A DNA stretch of 64,000 nt from positions 11,861,501 to 11,925,500 of the forward strand of contig JAVTVJ010000001.1 in the NCBI GenBank assembly GCA_034509425.1. The letters are read 5' to 3'. The position numbers were made by a program, and so were the translations under genes. Under the pieces are notes generated by a model that searched no databases, was not told the origin of the DNA, and saw nothing but the letters and a program-made list of their open reading frames with translations. Below, one piece after another: positions 11,869 to 27,509 of this stretch (position 1 is its first letter; each line of letters starts with the position of its first letter). Origin of the DNA: Eopsaltria australis. Lineage: Eukaryota > Chordata > Aves > Passeriformes > Petroicidae.

Positions 11869-13886
11869 TTTAAATATCCAAAAAGGAATCCAACAACTGA
11901 GAGAGTAAGAATCCAGATTGGTTTTCATTACTTGGGTGTTCTTTGCCATCATGGCTGCAGATTTAGCTTTTGGGTGCAAACGTCCTTCAAACCATCAATT
12001 ACTGTCCATTTAAAGCTTTCTTCATGTATTTGATTGGTCAACCAAGAAGAATCTCTGATTATCCCAGCTTTACAGGGAGCCACAGGATTGCTTTAGTCAA
12101 GCTTTGGAAAAACAAGATCCAAGCATGTAATGAATAAAGATGAGGGTTACTGCACAGATGACAGGAATAATTCACATCAACATCTGGGTGAGGCAGGTGG
12201 TATGCAAGAAGGAAGAACATGACAGTTTATTATTTAAATGTGAAAATTACATTTTGTGAAAGTATTTTCAAAGTAGTAGCTAATCAGAGGTGAAGACCTC
12301 TGATTCTGTTTGCTTTCTCTGTAACGTCATAAATATATGTGTTTTGTTTAGAGATAGACTGAGAGCATACAGATCCTCCAGAATAAGACCTGAATTGCCT
12401 GATGAGTGTCTGATGAAGACATCAGCCTATATGCCTTTATTTGTGAAGCCCTGATGACAAGAAAGTGAAAAATACAAATCTCCTCAGAGAAACTGTGGTA
12501 AACTGAAAGAATTTATCAGCAGTTGCCTCTGAAAAGTTTATGCATTTGCAAGCACAATTTTCCCATTTGCTACAGTACTCTATACCACACTTTACTGACC
12601 CCAAGTTATGCTCGAATGGATTGACTGTAAAAAATGTGTGGTGTTTCTGAGAAGAACTTGGTGGAGGATTCACCATTTTAATTGCAGGTTATGAATAGAG
12701 GCTATTGAGGACCCCAGTTTGTAGGCATGCACAAATGTGGAAGTGTCTTCCCACAGGTATGGTGTGGCAAGGGCATCCACAGAGCAGTGGGCATGAGGGG
12801 CTCTCCAGGCAGCAGGATGAGCAGCTGACACTGGGAATCTTCTTCGCCCCTTCTCACCAACCACTTGCAGTTCTTGCTTGGGGGTCCTGAATTTAGGCCA
12901 AAACAAATGGGGAGAAAAAAGTAATCCACACTTTGGGATGGGGATAAAGGAGATAAAATTTCCCTAGACGTTTTTTTCTTTTCATTGGCAGCCACTGGAC
13001 ACTGCTCACAGGTTTGGTATGTCAGACATGGTCCCAGAAGAGACTGCCCACCACAGAGGCTGCAGGTGAGGCAGCTGTGTCAGTCAGGGCTGTTACCACT
13101 ACAAACATGTTTCTCTTGTGCAATCTATTTGGTACTTGTCCTCATCTCACCAAACACAGGCAATATTATAAAACAAACAAACAAAAAAATCAAATTATTA
13201 ATATATTTTCCAAGCCCAGTGATTTATTGTGACCAAAGGCCTGTGACAAAGATCCTATTTGGCCAGTCCTGTCTTCATAGTTTCTTTAATTGCAGTATTA
13301 CTAGAGGAAAGTACATCACACTTCCTATATTCTTGACTTCTTACATAATAGAGGAAAACAAACTCAGGCTCAAAATAACAGAAGAACACCATACCAGGGG
13401 AAAAAAAAAACCAACAGAAAAACTAACATTCCACATGTTTCAAGAATGTAAACAGCAATGTCATCACACAGACATGCAGAAAACTGGTGTTACTCAAACC
13501 AGGCACTGCCAATTCTCCATCTAATGAGTTGTTGAATCCTGAGACAATCGAAAACTGCTTGTGAGAGCTTAGTGAACAACAGCATTTGTTTTCCCTTCTG
13601 ATTTCTCCTTATTAAAAGCTACAGGGAAATCACTGGGCTAGAAAGTCTACCTCAATTACTCTTAATTGCTGTCCATTCTGATTTGCTCAGGCCATGGTGA
13701 TGCAGCAACAACCAGCACAGGACACAAAGCAGGTGCTCTTTCTCTTCCCGGTCACTCCCTCTGCCTGCACTGGAAATGCCACTGAGGAAATGGGTACAAG
13801 CTCACCCTTCACAGAGGCTGGTGATAACCCATGACCACATTTCGTGCTAAAAGGAAGGCTTGGCCTTCCTGTTTTGCTCAACTGTA

Positions 13887-13917
<31 letters not shown>
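13887..13917. repeat. Poly(T) tract with one interruption
   Basis: A run of T with a single C at 13898. In the sense direction of COLEC12 it reads as poly(A). It could be the tail of an old retrocopy on the minus strand, but I see no recognisable retrocopy body to its left, so simple repeat is the safer label. Confidence 0.8.
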
Positions 13918-16900
13918 GTCTGTATGTTTTGGGCAGCGTTCCAAGTAACCTCATGAATGAAACCCCACCTCGCAGGGCAATAGGGGTGCTACTGCTTGGA
14001 TGGGAGGGTGAACGTGGCTGTGGCAGCTCACCTACAGAACAGGGACAAGGGTATGGACCAGTGGGCCAGATACATAAAAGCAGCAAGAAACACTTTTCCA
14101 GAATCAAAGAGGAGGACAGAGGACTGCCTCAAGGGAGCTGAATGAACACTGAAGCTTTTTTGAACAAAACAGAGGAAGTAAGATATTGCTTATTCCTGGT
14201 CCTTGCTATTTCTCCTTTGGCATATATCTGTGAGACAGTTGGGGCATAACAAGTAACTAACAGGGTTCCTTGACACATAAAAATAGTTGGAAAACAGAGG
14301 TGCAAGGTGGTAAACTCTGAGTTTTCAGTCTGCTTCCTACAAGGTTTTCCCCATTAAAAGATAAGAAAATACCAGAAACATACATACTGGGATAATAAAT
14401 ATTAACTAAGATAGAGAAGATGGGTATGGTTTCAGAACATAAATTATAATAAAATCAAGTTTAACTATTAGTTGTTTTATCACCCAGTCATCTAGGACCA
14501 CATTCAACATCTTTATTCTTCACTAGAAATTAATAATACAGCAATGAGAATGTTGGAATGTCCATCTCAAATCAGCCTGTAGTAAAGACCAACTTATTAG
14601 TTAAGTAAAAGGAAACAGAGTCTCTTAATACTATCAGTAAGGAGACCCAGTACTGAACAAAACATCGTTTTTATAAATCCCATACCAACCTGATGCAAAA
14701 CTACATGGCAGGACTAACTTTACTACTGCAAAACTTTAAAACCTTCATGGTGAGATGCAATAATTCTTTGATTATATGCAAGTGTTAACAAACTTTCTTT
14801 TGCTCCTCTGACAAGTGTTAAAGGACTGCATGGTGCATGCAGCTACAGAGGAAAGTAGTCTTTCTCACTGAGACCCTGGCTCTGATTCACTAAATACAAT
14901 GAAAATAAATGATGGATCTTATTGTGATTTAAAGCAACGTAATTATTTAGACCTTTCAACTGACTGCACAAGTATTGTTTAACTCTCTGCCTTCTAACAG
15001 TGGGATGACACAAACCTACCCAAATCATTTCACACTTCAATACTGTCAGGGACAACTGCTTTAGCCAGTGGAGCTGTACCTATTTGCAACAGAATTGTCT
15101 GTGACCTAAGAATGTTACTCCGGAAAGACAGACACAGATTTCTCCAGTCTCCTCAGACTTCTAAAAGACATTTAAAATTATTATGAGAAAAATATGTTAC
15201 AGATAGTTTCCATGAATTTCAATAAGAGCCGGAAGCAAGAAATCCCAGAAAAAAAATCCAGAATGTTTTGCCTACTGTACTACAGGCTGAAATGCATAAT
15301 CAGAATTTTAAGGCTTGGGAAATCAGCATGGATAATCCCAAACCCTCATAACAAACCATAACCTGACGAGAATGGTGGTCTGCTGTGGGTATCTCATCTG
15401 CACCAGGCAGAACTGCAGACAATTGCAGATCATCCTCCTCCCAACTCTGTCTTTCACCTAAGCTTTCCCCATGCCACTGTTCAAATATTTCAAATACGCT
15501 ACTTTGACTTAAATGTCTAATTTACTGGAAATCTGCTGGCAACATCTTATGAATTGGCTGAAAAACAAGCAAAGTAATCTGCAAAGCTTTAAAACCAACA
15601 CAGTTTTAAATGGGGATGTTTGCTGCCTGCTTTTTCTCTCTCTTAGTAGTGGTCAGCTCTGGCAGCGAAATGCTTTAAAAAACATACAGCCCGTGCTAGA
15701 AAAAGATCAAAAGCAGATCAGATGTCAGTGCCAGCTCATGTCAGCCTTGCAAGAAAGAGGAAAAAACAAAGTGAGAAGATGAGTTTTTCTTGCCATGCAT
15801 CACTCTGCATTCCCCATCTGCACACAAGGGCTCCTGGGCACAGCACAGCATCTCTGCCAGGGGACCTGAACCTACAGCATAAGTGGGATCATGCTGTCCA
15901 CTACTGCCCCTCTCTAAAATAACTCATCAGCCTTTATTCTGGTGGTAGCAGGACTTTCCTCCCAGTGTTCCTCCTCACTGGGCTGGCAGTCCTGGAGAAG
16001 GCAAAGAAGCCTGGGTGCTGGTTTGTCTCAGCATGGAACAGTGATAGGGTTCAGGGTGAGGGCAGCCCTGCTCATGGGCAGGCAGTGGATGCCCACGCAG
16101 GGCCTGGCTGTCTCTGGGAATGGGGAAGTGGTAGAACACCCCAGATTTGTGAGTAGTGGCAGGTCCTGGCACTGCTCTCCTTCCCTACGTCCCATTTTAT
16201 CTGTTTGCATTTGCAAGACTACACAGACTGTGCTGGGCTAAAAATGTGCAAATAATGCTCTATTTTCTTTAAGAACATGAAGTCTTTTAAACATTTTAGA
16301 GGTTGATGCGAAAGAAGAGTCCCCACCCAAGAGTCTTAAATGCCATACCCATTTTCTATGGGATTTTCCTAAAGGGCTGCGTTGGGACCCATATAAAAAG
16401 CAGTGAGTTGAGTTTATAGCCCTGTATATCCCTTCTAGACAGGCACACAATGCAGCTGACTGGGAGCACCCCCTTCACCCTGCCCACCTCCTCTCTGCTC
16501 TGTTCTCCGATGCTTGGGGGTGAAGGCAGCAATCACCCACTGATTTTGGGGCAGGATTAAGCTGAAGATCAGCCAGCCCTCTGCCAGGATTTTGGAGAAT
16601 CGCAGTGCTGACGTGAGGTGAGCAGCAGCAGCCCTTGCCCTGCTGACTCAGCTGGCCCTACTCGCTCAGGCTGGCTGGTGGGCGAGATTGGGTTACATGG
16701 CAGAAATCATAACAAAGGCAGGAAACAGATCAGCACTCCCTGGGTTTAACTCCCTCTCTGGGGACCTTGCTGGCTTCCAGCCTGCAGATGGTTTTAACCC
16801 CGTCCTGAAATGTGTCTGTGTGGCATGCTCTGCTCTGGTGAAGTCAAGCCTGGTACATAAAAGCAAATCAAGACAGCAGAGGAATGACCCCAACAGGAGC

Positions 16901-17862
16901 CGGTCAGAGAGGTCCAAAGGGTTTTACATTGCTTTTTATGAATGGGCACAGAAATATGAACCCTGCTGAGCAGTGGTCAAATAAGAGTAACCAGACTGCA
17001 GCGATAGAGTCCCTTGGCTGAGTTTTGGGATGATCCCCTCCCTGTTGTTCCCTGCCAGCTCTGTGTGGCTTTGCCTCCCTGCAGCCGCAGAGCATCTCCA
17101 TCACCTTGAGCCTGGTTCTCCTGTTTTTGCTCTCAGCACTGCACTTCCAGCATGGGACAGGAGGAAAACCTCATCTGACTTCATGCAGCTTTAGTAACTC
17201 CAGTGCCAAAAAACCAGTTGTGCCCTCAACTGCTTAGTTTTGCTGGCTGAGTTGATGCAATGTGTCCATCGAACAGAGGATGTCTTTCATAAAACCAGTC
17301 AACTCTGCAGGACTGTACTTTGTTTAACAAAGCTCAGAAGGAATTATGTGAACACATTACTGATTCTCTCAAGTACTGATTTGATTTCAGGTGATGTTTT
17401 TCTCACTTTGTGGCAGGATGCTTTAGGAACAAGTCCTACCTGTGATGGGAAGTGTTGCTTAGCACAGAGGAGCAGCGGAACAAGCTTTGCAATCTCCAAA
17501 CTGAAAGTGTTGGGGGAAAAAGAAGACATTTTTCATGAGGTCCTATTGACCTCTGGGACCTCGGATGTTCTGGAAACAGCAATCTTGAAAGGTGAAACAT
17601 GGTCACCTGGAGGCTACAAATCCTTTTCATATACAAATCTGATAGCAAAAGGACAGAGAAGTGCCTGCCAAAAAACCCTTGCTGGGAATTTGCCCGAGTG
17701 AAGGTTGCAGGACTAGAATGGTACCACAGCTTCCTTCTAGCAGATCTGCAAAGGGGATTATAGTCCCATAACACATCGCCCTGCAAAGCTCCCATAACTG
17801 GTGGAATAAGAAAGAGCTTCTTAATTTAGTTTTCCCTGTATTAAAAGCTTATGAAAACTATT

Positions 17863-17880
17863 AAAAAAAAAAAAAAAAAA
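17863..17880. repeat. Poly(A) tract, 18 bases
   Basis: An uninterrupted run of 18 A residues, followed by TAAATAGGAG. No recognisable retrocopy precedes it. It is a homopolymer likely to vary in length between individuals and to be error-prone in assembly. Confidence 0.85.
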
Positions 17881-20800
17881 TAAATAGGAGTAGAGTATTA
17901 CAAAAACCCAAACAAACCTCAAAACACACCCACCCTGGAAATGTCTCCCATTCAGAGCTTCACCAACTATTTTCTTTTAACTCACCACAAGACTTCCCAG
18001 AAGAACAACTGAAAAGACATTAGGCATTATTTATTTTTCTTTTTAAAATATTGTTTTAGAAACCTCCCAGAAGGGAGAAAAATAAAGTAAATTATTATAG
18101 TGCCACATCAGCACAATCACCAAGCTCAAAATGAAGAAGGCTACAGTGATCTAAGTATTCCTTTGACGTAAGATGCTTTTTAATTTCACAGTCAGCTGTT
18201 CTGCTTCCTTTTACAAAGACACTTCCACTTAATGTCATCTAAGTCACCTTGAATACTCACTGGACATATACAAATTCTTGGTAGCTCTTTTGCTTATTTT
18301 GTGAGTTTGTTTTGGTAATCTGGTTTCATGCATGGGAAAGTTTCTTCTCTGTAGTAAATGAAAGGCTTTCATAAGGGGTCTTCTTTCCATTGGAGAAACG
18401 ATTAGAGGCCAATTGCTATTCAAACCAACAGTAATAAAAAGGGCTTGTTGTGAAGAACACAGCTCTATTTCTTTTTATTAAAGCACAGAACTACTCACAG
18501 TAACCTTTTGCAAGACAACTGAGAATAAAAACAGCTTCACCATGCTGTATTTCACACAGCAGCTTGCCAAGAATACAAGTTTCTCAGGAGTCAGGGCTGC
18601 AGCAGAGGAGCAGATGTGGCTATTGCTGCAGAGGAGGGCCCCAGCCAGCACCCTCCCATCCTGTGGGTCAGCATGCACAGTGGTCACATGCTGGCCAAAG
18701 GGCTTCAAACTCATGCTGCGTCTTCATCTGCTCCTGGCCCAGAGTCAAGGCCTGCTGGAGCAAGAGGCGAGCTGTGAAGTTTACGGGGTTTATGGGGTGC
18801 TGATCGCCCTCTGAAAAGGGCAGGCATTTCCTGCAGCTACCAAATTTCCCTCCTGCATCCTCTCGGTGGGTTCAGTACTGAGATAAGCTTTTTACCTTCT
18901 GCTGGACTCCAGACCTAACCCATATGAGTAGGGGGAATAATGGACAGACTTACAGTTAAACATGAAAAGGACAGGAGCCACCTCTGCCTTGCATCTATTA
19001 CCTCTTGAAAAACAAAAGCAGACCATGGCACCACAAACCAGGATCCCCACAGAGCCTGCAGTTTTCTGAACCCTGATGAACTTGAGCTGTGAACACCACA
19101 CAAAGAACAGAGACCTTTCACAGATGTGGCTTCATGTGCTGCTTTGGACCTTGCAGAAAGGATGGTTTTGATCCAAGACCAGCAGAGATGGTGCAAAGGA
19201 GGGCTGAATGAGAGGTCTCTGAAAAATGATCTTTACTTTGGTTCTCTTTGATGAGGCAAAAGAAAGACAATGAAGACATGTTTACTCTTCTTCTTCTTTC
19301 TGCAGTATTTCAGCTGATTCAGACCCTCACATACACCAAACTCATTACTTTGGGCGCCCCAGATTTTCTCCCAAATTTAGCTAACCTTGATTAACTACTT
19401 AAACAGGCATCAGTATTAAAATTGTCAATATTCTGGAAAGCTTTTTCAGCTCCTTTGTAGTGAGCAGAAGAAGGTCAATTTGTTTGCCTCCCCTTAAAAC
19501 CGAGCTGTGCTGCTGCTTTCCGCAAGGCACCTAGAGTAAAGAAATTTTGTATAACACTGAAATCTGAACATAGCTATTTTTAAAAATTGGAAAAAGAGGT
19601 TAAAAATGTAGTATCATTAAACAAGAAGAAACCTGTTTTCTTAAGAAGACAAGTTACTTTGTTTGAAGCAGCCAGAAGACTTATGACTGGGGCCTTGGAA
19701 TACAGTGAGCACAAGAACCATCTCTCAGATTTTTGGCTTTCCAGACCTAAGAAACAATGTTTGGAGCAGAGATTTCCAGATGGAACCTACACGCAAACTA
19801 GTCTTACAGGTCTGTTTTTGAAGTTGTGCTGTTAGGTAGTCCTACACTGAGCAAAATCCAGTCTGGATGTGTTCACAGAGAGCACATAGGTTTAAATATA
19901 AACATCTGTGCATGCAAGCAGGGACGTGTAGTAACTTCTGGGGACAAGTGAACTTAGCTGTGCACAGATGCTGTGCTGAAACCTGGAAAGTCTGTGTTTG
20001 GATTAATCTGGCTTTAGACTGTGCAAAGTCTTAATTAAGGACAAGATCTCTCCCACTCCAAACTTGAGACTTACAGGTCAGATTTAAAATGAAATCACCA
20101 GTTATATGGGGCATTATACACCAGATTTCTACCTGAAGCAATTAACTTCTAGAGACAAAGGAAGAAGGAAGAAAAATATCCTTTGGCTGTATGTATTATT
20201 ATTTCTTGTAACCAGATTGTCCTCTATCATATGATAAAGCAGAAATATATGTAAGGAATCTTTCAGTCAGGGGTTGTCACTACATACACAGATGGTCTGA
20301 AATCATACCTTCACTCACTAACAAAACACAAAAGGCAAGGTTTTTTCCTGCCATTGAATATTACCAAATGTACGATATATTGACCATTACAAGCCTGGCA
20401 GGTAAAAGCCTCCATGTCCATTCCTGGACTAATTCAAAATATAAAATTTGGTAGAATTTTCCATCTTCCCTGACCAAAACCTTGAAAACAAGCATATAGA
20501 CACATCTTATATAATACTAATCAATGAGCATTTTCTAAATATTTTAAATTTCAGGTTTTGAAAAATATGCAGTGAAACCCTGTAAAGCAGACCCTCATGC
20601 CCAGATATCCTTAATGGAAAACACTTCTGTCCTGCATCTTTGTGGCATTATGAAACAGCTGCCAGAGAAGACAGAAAGTCCTGCTATGCTAGGCCTGAAT
20701 ATCTGCACACAACTTTGAATACAAAATCTCCCTACAAGCCTCAGCTGGGCTGAAGGGAAGTAGATCCCTGGGTCTTGCACTCCACCTACTACAGAAACTT

Positions 20801-23800
20801 CAGCTGCCTCCATTAAGAGTCGCAAGCTGAATCACAAAAACACATTCACGTCTTATTTATTTAAGGCATCAATCTCTCTCTCTCTGGCTGAGTGGGTGGA
20901 TTTTCCAGATGCATTCCTGACTGAGCTGAGAAGTGTCTGCAGGACACAAACCTCTCCACATACCCATTGTGCAACTCCTGTCCGTGCTGGCTCCAGGCGC
21001 TGAGCAAGGCTCCTTCCCACTCACGCCTCTCTCCCAACCTCTCTCCGCTTTCCAGAGTCTCAACCCACTCACTAAACCCAGGCTAGAACAGGACAAATGG
21101 AAATTTCTTGGCTCTTGGCTGCTTCACCTAAGGTTTACCCATACACGGAAGGCTAATTGAGACTGGGTAAAATTTTAATCCAAGCCTAATTTTGGCTAAT
21201 CTTTTGTAGTGCAGCACAGCGGAGATTGAATTGGTTTTGACTCAGCAAAGCAACACGTGGTTTCCTTGTTAATGTTTGCAACAGGACAAACCATCCTAAA
21301 ATACTTACCCCATTCCTCATTTATGCTATCCCTTATGCTGCTCTCTCTCACAGGCTTCTTTAGGCTTTTATAGGCTTTCTCCAGCTTTTATGGAAGACAT
21401 AATACAGATATCTGGAGTTGACACTATTATCTATGTAGTAACTCAAAATGATCAGGATGGTGATGCTCTTGCTCAGCATGGAAGTCCTTTCATGTACCAT
21501 TGGCCTCCCCTTGCTATTGCTATTTTAAGGACAGGTGTCTTTAAAGGGGTAGTTGCCTCAGATCCCTAAAAGTAGCTTATATGACTCCTACCCTAAGTAC
21601 TATATTCAGATTTCATATGGAAGTCAATGTTCAGACAGATAATTTTCTCTGAAAATTATCAAGAAATTTGTCAAGCACAAGAACATGATGTTGTTACATA
21701 CAGAATGTTACTTTGCCAGGACATTGGCCAGGCTCAGGGCTGCTGAGTGTGATGGTAGAGGACAGCAGAAAAATTTAGGTCTGGGTCTAGGTCCAGGTCC
21801 CACATTCAGGTCTGAGTGATGCTGGTTAAGTTTCACACCTTCCTTGCAGTGGCTCCTCCAGGAGCATGGGAAACCAGGCACCAACCACACACAGAGCTAC
21901 AGTACAGGCTGAGGAAATTCCTAAGAAATAAAAAGAATCCAGGATATCAAAGTAAGCAGCACATGACAGGTATGTGTTTAATTTGTGTGTGTTGTTAGGT
22001 TCATCCAACGAAACAGCCTCAAGGGAATACAGCAGACCCTTTCTCATGGAAAGATCAGTGTCCCTGTGTTGCTTCCTGATGGGAAATCATTATGAAGAAG
22101 GTACAGAAAAGCCAAAGATCAATTGGACACATTTGAGCACTTGCAAGCGTAGAGTTAACAAAATGCAGTAAAGAGAAAAATATAGTAGCAGCTGGCTACT
22201 GATGGAGATTTGTATTTGGAATAAAGCTTAAGAGGAGCTCAAGAGTAATGCTGGTGCAGTCTACAATTCCACAGCAGTGCTGGGAGAGTCCACTAATGTG
22301 TATTTTCAACTATTTTCTCCTTCCATCCTGTGATGGCTTCATATCTGAAGTTTTCATTTCTGCCACAGTTTTCCTGTGTTACCCCTTTGCATGGAAACCT
22401 AATGGTACCAAATGCTGAAAACACAGTGCTCAGTTTCCTTCCAAGACAGCAATTTCACAGGTAATTTTGCCACAAAGTTGAACAGTCCAGAATGCAGCTT
22501 AGGTGTTCTGGCAGCAAGCTGATGTTACCAAACATCATTATTTGCCCAGCTAGTTTACAGGGAAATAAAAACAAAATCCCCAGGTGTCGCTTACAGTGTA
22601 GCCAATGTTTTTCATTCCATTCTTAAATACAATGTGCTGTTCAGCCCACACACCTATTTTATAGCTCTAATGAAAAAGACAGAGCAAAATTCACACATCG
22701 TGGTGACCACACTGCCTTTCAATTCACCCCTGTAAAAGACAGAGATTAATCAAACAGGTATTGCTCCAAGCATGCGAACACAATATATGAAGAAGCATGT
22801 CAAGAATTTTAATTGTACTAAATAGGAAAAACCCGTAACTAAGAGAAAATAGATTGCCTACATAACAACACACAGCTGGAATGACTTTAGTCCCCACAGC
22901 ACTGCTAAGAGGCCTCTTTATGAGCTTGGATTAGAAGTGCCTTTAGCCAGGCACAGCAGGACAGGTTGGAGAGGGGCAGCCTCAAACCCACACACCCAAA
23001 TGTCTCAGCTCTTTCAACTCCTGACTAAGTTAGCACAGGACACATAGGCCTGATAACTTTTTGCATCTTGCTATTACTGCCTGACACTGATGGATTCCTC
23101 GGAGTCCACCAACTATTTTCCATCTTTACGAAGATAGGCAGTTTCAAATTTGTTGTTTGGCTGTTCCATTTATCACACGTGCCATTACATTGCAAAAGGC
23201 AGAAGGTACTGACAGAGGAGGGACACGCTGGTGGCACCGGGGCACCTTGACAGCTCCTGAGCACATTCCTCTGCAACAGCAATAATGCGTACATGTCAGC
23301 ATTTCTTATTTATTTATTGAGACTTCAGTTCCCTGCCAACTGCTCCATTACTGGGAGTACATGGAAAAGAAAGACAAAGAAACTGTACAGAGGTGGTCTC
23401 TCCCTGTGCAGCCCCTGATGCTGGGATTGAAGCCCCAACACAAACCCAGGACCCCTGAGGGTGCTGGATTCTCTCAGCTGCTCAGGGCTCACCCTAGGAG
23501 AGGGCAGGCTCGACCCCCTTCCATCTTACTGGCCATGGGAATTAAAAGGGTCACTCCAAATGAAATTTCTTGGCCTAAAATGAACACCCACATGGGCACT
23601 GCCATTCACTGGGGATTCCATACCCCAGGACACACGCAGGCAAAATCCTCATCTGTCAAATATGGCCAGATCAGTGAACTGGAAGCAACGTGCCTGACTT
23701 TCCTCTGGCTTTGTGAGTGTGAGTGACCTCGTGACTTTTTATTAAGCCATATGGTTACACACTGCAGGCATACATGTGAAAGAATGCCCAGGGAGGTATG

Positions 23801-26800
23801 TGGTTGTGGCACCTGAAATCCCTCACTTGTCATTTACAAACCATAAAGTTGACAAATTCATAAAGCTTAGAATTTTTTCTTTTTCATAGGGGCTTAAGGC
23901 TTGTGTGGATATAGCACACCACCAGGCTGATGGCGGTCATTTTTTTTGTGCTTATTATTAGACATGTGAACAAGGGCCTGGATTTATCCAGAGGCAAGGA
24001 CTAAAATTATTCTATCTGTGCAGTGTTAATGAACAAATGCTATTCCTGAACTATCGCAAAATTCTGAGCCATGAATTTTGATCATGTTTGAACAGTTATT
24101 TATAGGCACAAACTCCCTTCCATTTTTTAAAATCCTTTTCTGAAAAAGCTTTGTATCTTAGTTTTCCTTTCTGCTGTAACCCATTCACAAGGTTTTTATC
24201 AGTTTTACACTCCTAAATCTCCCTAGTTCTGTTTTATCAAAGGTGAAGAAATGATACATAACTTCTCACTGTATAAAATCCTATAAACAGTGCACAGTGA
24301 GAAAATAGTTAAATGAATCTAGTTCAGCTGCTCCCAAGCCACTCATGAAGGAAAAAAAAAAATTACAAATATGTTTTTAAACCAGTTTTTTCCCCCTCAC
24401 CTTTTTTTAGTATAGCAGATTTCATTACTGCATGGCAGGATGATTCATCCATTCCTGGTCCAGAAATTACATTCTTACACCTGGAATCATGCTTAGGAAC
24501 TAGATTGTTGTAACCACATGGAAGGGGTATCCTGACCCAGTCATATCTTATATATGCTACAAAAGATACCTAAAGAAGTACCTGCCGTCCTTGTGGGGTC
24601 CCCTGGTAATTTTTATCCCTCCTTCCATGTCAGTTCTTGACCTAAGGGGTGTGGGGAAGGCTGGAGGGTCACTGGACCTCCCTGGGGACATGAGAGACTG
24701 TCCCCTACGGACAGCTCAGCAGGGAAGAGGGGAGGTGAAGGTGAGGAGTATCCTGACTCACAATCTAGAGCACAGAGGTGATCAAGGTGGGTGTTTCTCT
24801 GGAGAATAGGCTCACAGTCTGCAATTCAGGCTGTGTTTGCCAAGAGCAAAGGGTAATCATCTTACACAAGCTCTTTAGTCTTCCACTTATCTATGGTGTA
24901 CTGGTCCTATCTTCTGATTCCTTGGGAAACTTCTCTTCATCAGCAGAGCTTTCAGCTCATTTCTTTGAAGTTTGTTTTCTAAAATACAAGCGTGCTTTGC
25001 AACAGTTCAAAGACCATCTCCTCTGCTTTCAGCAAGTCCACATTGTACCATAACTTGGAATTATGCAATCAGGAATTTTAGAGGAAATTTCTACTTAAAA
25101 TACTTTATTTATTAAAGTGCAGATCTTAAGTTCTTAAACACAAACATGAAGAAACAAAATGCACAATGAATTCTACATCTATTACCTCAGAATGCCATGA
25201 GTTAGGAAGATCAGATCTTCTACCTCAGAGTCCATTTGATCCCTTCAATTCCCTTGCCTGTTGAGATGCCTGGAGCCCGAATCTCAGAGGAAAGAGCCAA
25301 ACCCTGCCAGAAAGAGATCTCATCCTTCTATCTACCATCTAGAAACTAGTCTGAGCTCTCATGCCTGAGATTTAGCTTCCCCAAAGTGTATCATATTGGA
25401 AAGGAAGTTTTGCCCTTTCCTCATTCATTCTTTCCCAAGTGAGTTGTGTGCAAGGTGGTGCAAACCAGTGACATTGATGAAGGACTTAATATTGGTGGCA
25501 ATCTGGTAGAGAAAAATCAGTGGAGAGGCTTAGCTTGACATCTGGAGCAGATAACTTTAAAATAGCCTGAGAAATGGGGTTGAAGACGAAGTAACTAGGA
25601 TAAGAAACACGCTTCCTCACTTTTTCAGTGCAGCAATCTGGAGGCATTGCAGCTGAGTAACTTCTGGCACCATCCCTGCACATCTGTAGCATCCATTGAA
25701 AAGAAGTAAACAGCATCAGTGAGCTGGAAACACTGTTTTCCTCATCCTCACTGACCCCCTGCAGCGAATCTGTCCCAAGCTCAAATCTGAGAAAAAAATC
25801 TGATGTGTATTTTTCAAGGAGTTGTCTGCATCTGTATTCATTGTTCTTTAATGTTAGTGTGTTATGCTTAGTATGTTTGGCTTAATAAGACCAGTTAATA
25901 TTCTATTGACTAAAAAACACAGTAGCTTGACAAATTCCCAGAAATTAACTTATTTGAGAAGGAAGGACAGAATGATTCAGAAAGAGGGGAAGTGGTGCAA
26001 CACAGTGCATATTCAGTCCTCTTTTCATAAACTTCTTCCCCAAAATAAGAGTTTCTGGAGAATGCCTCTCTCCTTCCCTCCTTCTGCTGATCTCTTCCTT
26101 CCTTGAACCAAACTACAGGCTCCAGCAACAAGGCAGCTAATAATAAAACTCCTCAGCTAAACTCTAGGAAAGCAGCTTGGTCAAGGTTTTGCCTGCCAAA
26201 TGCTGACCAACACATGTTCCCAGATGCCAGCAGTGACTGACTGCTAGCCACGTTTTTTACAAACCAGTTATACTTTATCCTTCTGCCCCTTAGAGCACAT
26301 TTTGCTCCAAACAAGACCTCCCAATTCCAAATGATGGAGTCAAAGGTACTTGACTCATGGTCCTCCTACCATGTTTTGTGACTTCTCCAATCACAACATA
26401 TTAACACAAATGCTCTTGCACTATGACTCCTGAAACAAAAACCTCACTGCTGTTCTTATCCCTGCTCACACCAGCAGACTGTACAGGAACAGCACTGACA
26501 TTTCTACAGTGGCAGCCAGCAGACAAACTGGACTTCTTTCAAAATGACCTTTTATCACAGTTTGTGCAATAAAACCTGAATCTTGCCTTGGGATTCCCCC
26601 TTATTGCCTTCTTTTACCAGCAAGGACACAGGGCCAAGAGGGAAGACCAACTGAGACAGCAGGTGTAACATTTCCTACTGCTCAGCTGCATTTTGGCCCC
26701 AAGAGCAACATCTAGTGCTTCACTTGAAATGCTGACCCAGCTGTCCACTGAGTTTGGAGTCTTTAAAAGATGTGCAGGTCACCTTTCTGTCTGGAGGAGC

Positions 26801-27509
26801 CTAGTGCCAGGTGAGGAAGCACTGCTGAAGGCACGAGGCTCCCACTCCCTCCAGAGGCTGCTCAGAGGCTGCCTGGAAATGCAGCAGAAATGTAGAGGTG
26901 GGAACACACTGAGTCAGGTTTTCTGGAGAAGGGGAAATAAACCCTTTAAGGGACACAACAGCATGAGCACCTGCAGTCAAACAGCATGTATGCTGGTGCA
27001 GGGATGTATGGAAAACAGGCCAGCCTAGCTCCTCCCTGAGCTGCCCCATGATGCTGGGAAAGATGAGGAGGGTATGGAAGGAAGTTTGGGCTCCAAAATA
27101 GTATGGACAAAGAAGGTTCCTTGGACTGGGACACTACTGGATTAAACAGCTCTCACCAGTGCCAATACTACGGCTTCATGATCCCATTCCCTCTTTAGTC
27201 CAGGCTCTTCTTCTGTACTGCAGATGTTTGGGGTAACTCCCTGACCACAGCAATGCTGTTTTCCTGAGGCATGGCTGGTTCCTACGGGTGGAACTACCCT
27301 GACTCCTCCTCTTGTGGTGAAATCTCCTCCTACCACTTCCAGGCTGCTGGTCCTCTCTTTCCTCCATGCTACCGCACCAACCATGACAGCACAAGCATTT
27401 CTGGAAATGGTCTTGTATTTTTAGGGTGATGCCTGAGGGATTTTTTCTGCTTTTCTCCTGAATATTTCTTACACTGTTCCCTACATTCACAAGTATTAGC
27501 ATGCATACT

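Larger units (their letters stand above)
11869..27509. other. Intronic stretch, only simple repeats seen
   Basis: About 15.6 kb of intron 2 without a recognisable mobile element or exon. It holds a T tract at 13887-13917, an A tract at 17863-17880, and locally GC-richer patches (about 15.95-16.7 kb, 18.6-18.8 kb and 23.4-23.65 kb). The longest open frames (179 codons on plus at 12985-13524, 153 on plus at 17240-17701) encode no domain I know. They are not flanked by good splice sites in a consistent frame and are probably chance. Confidence 0.5.
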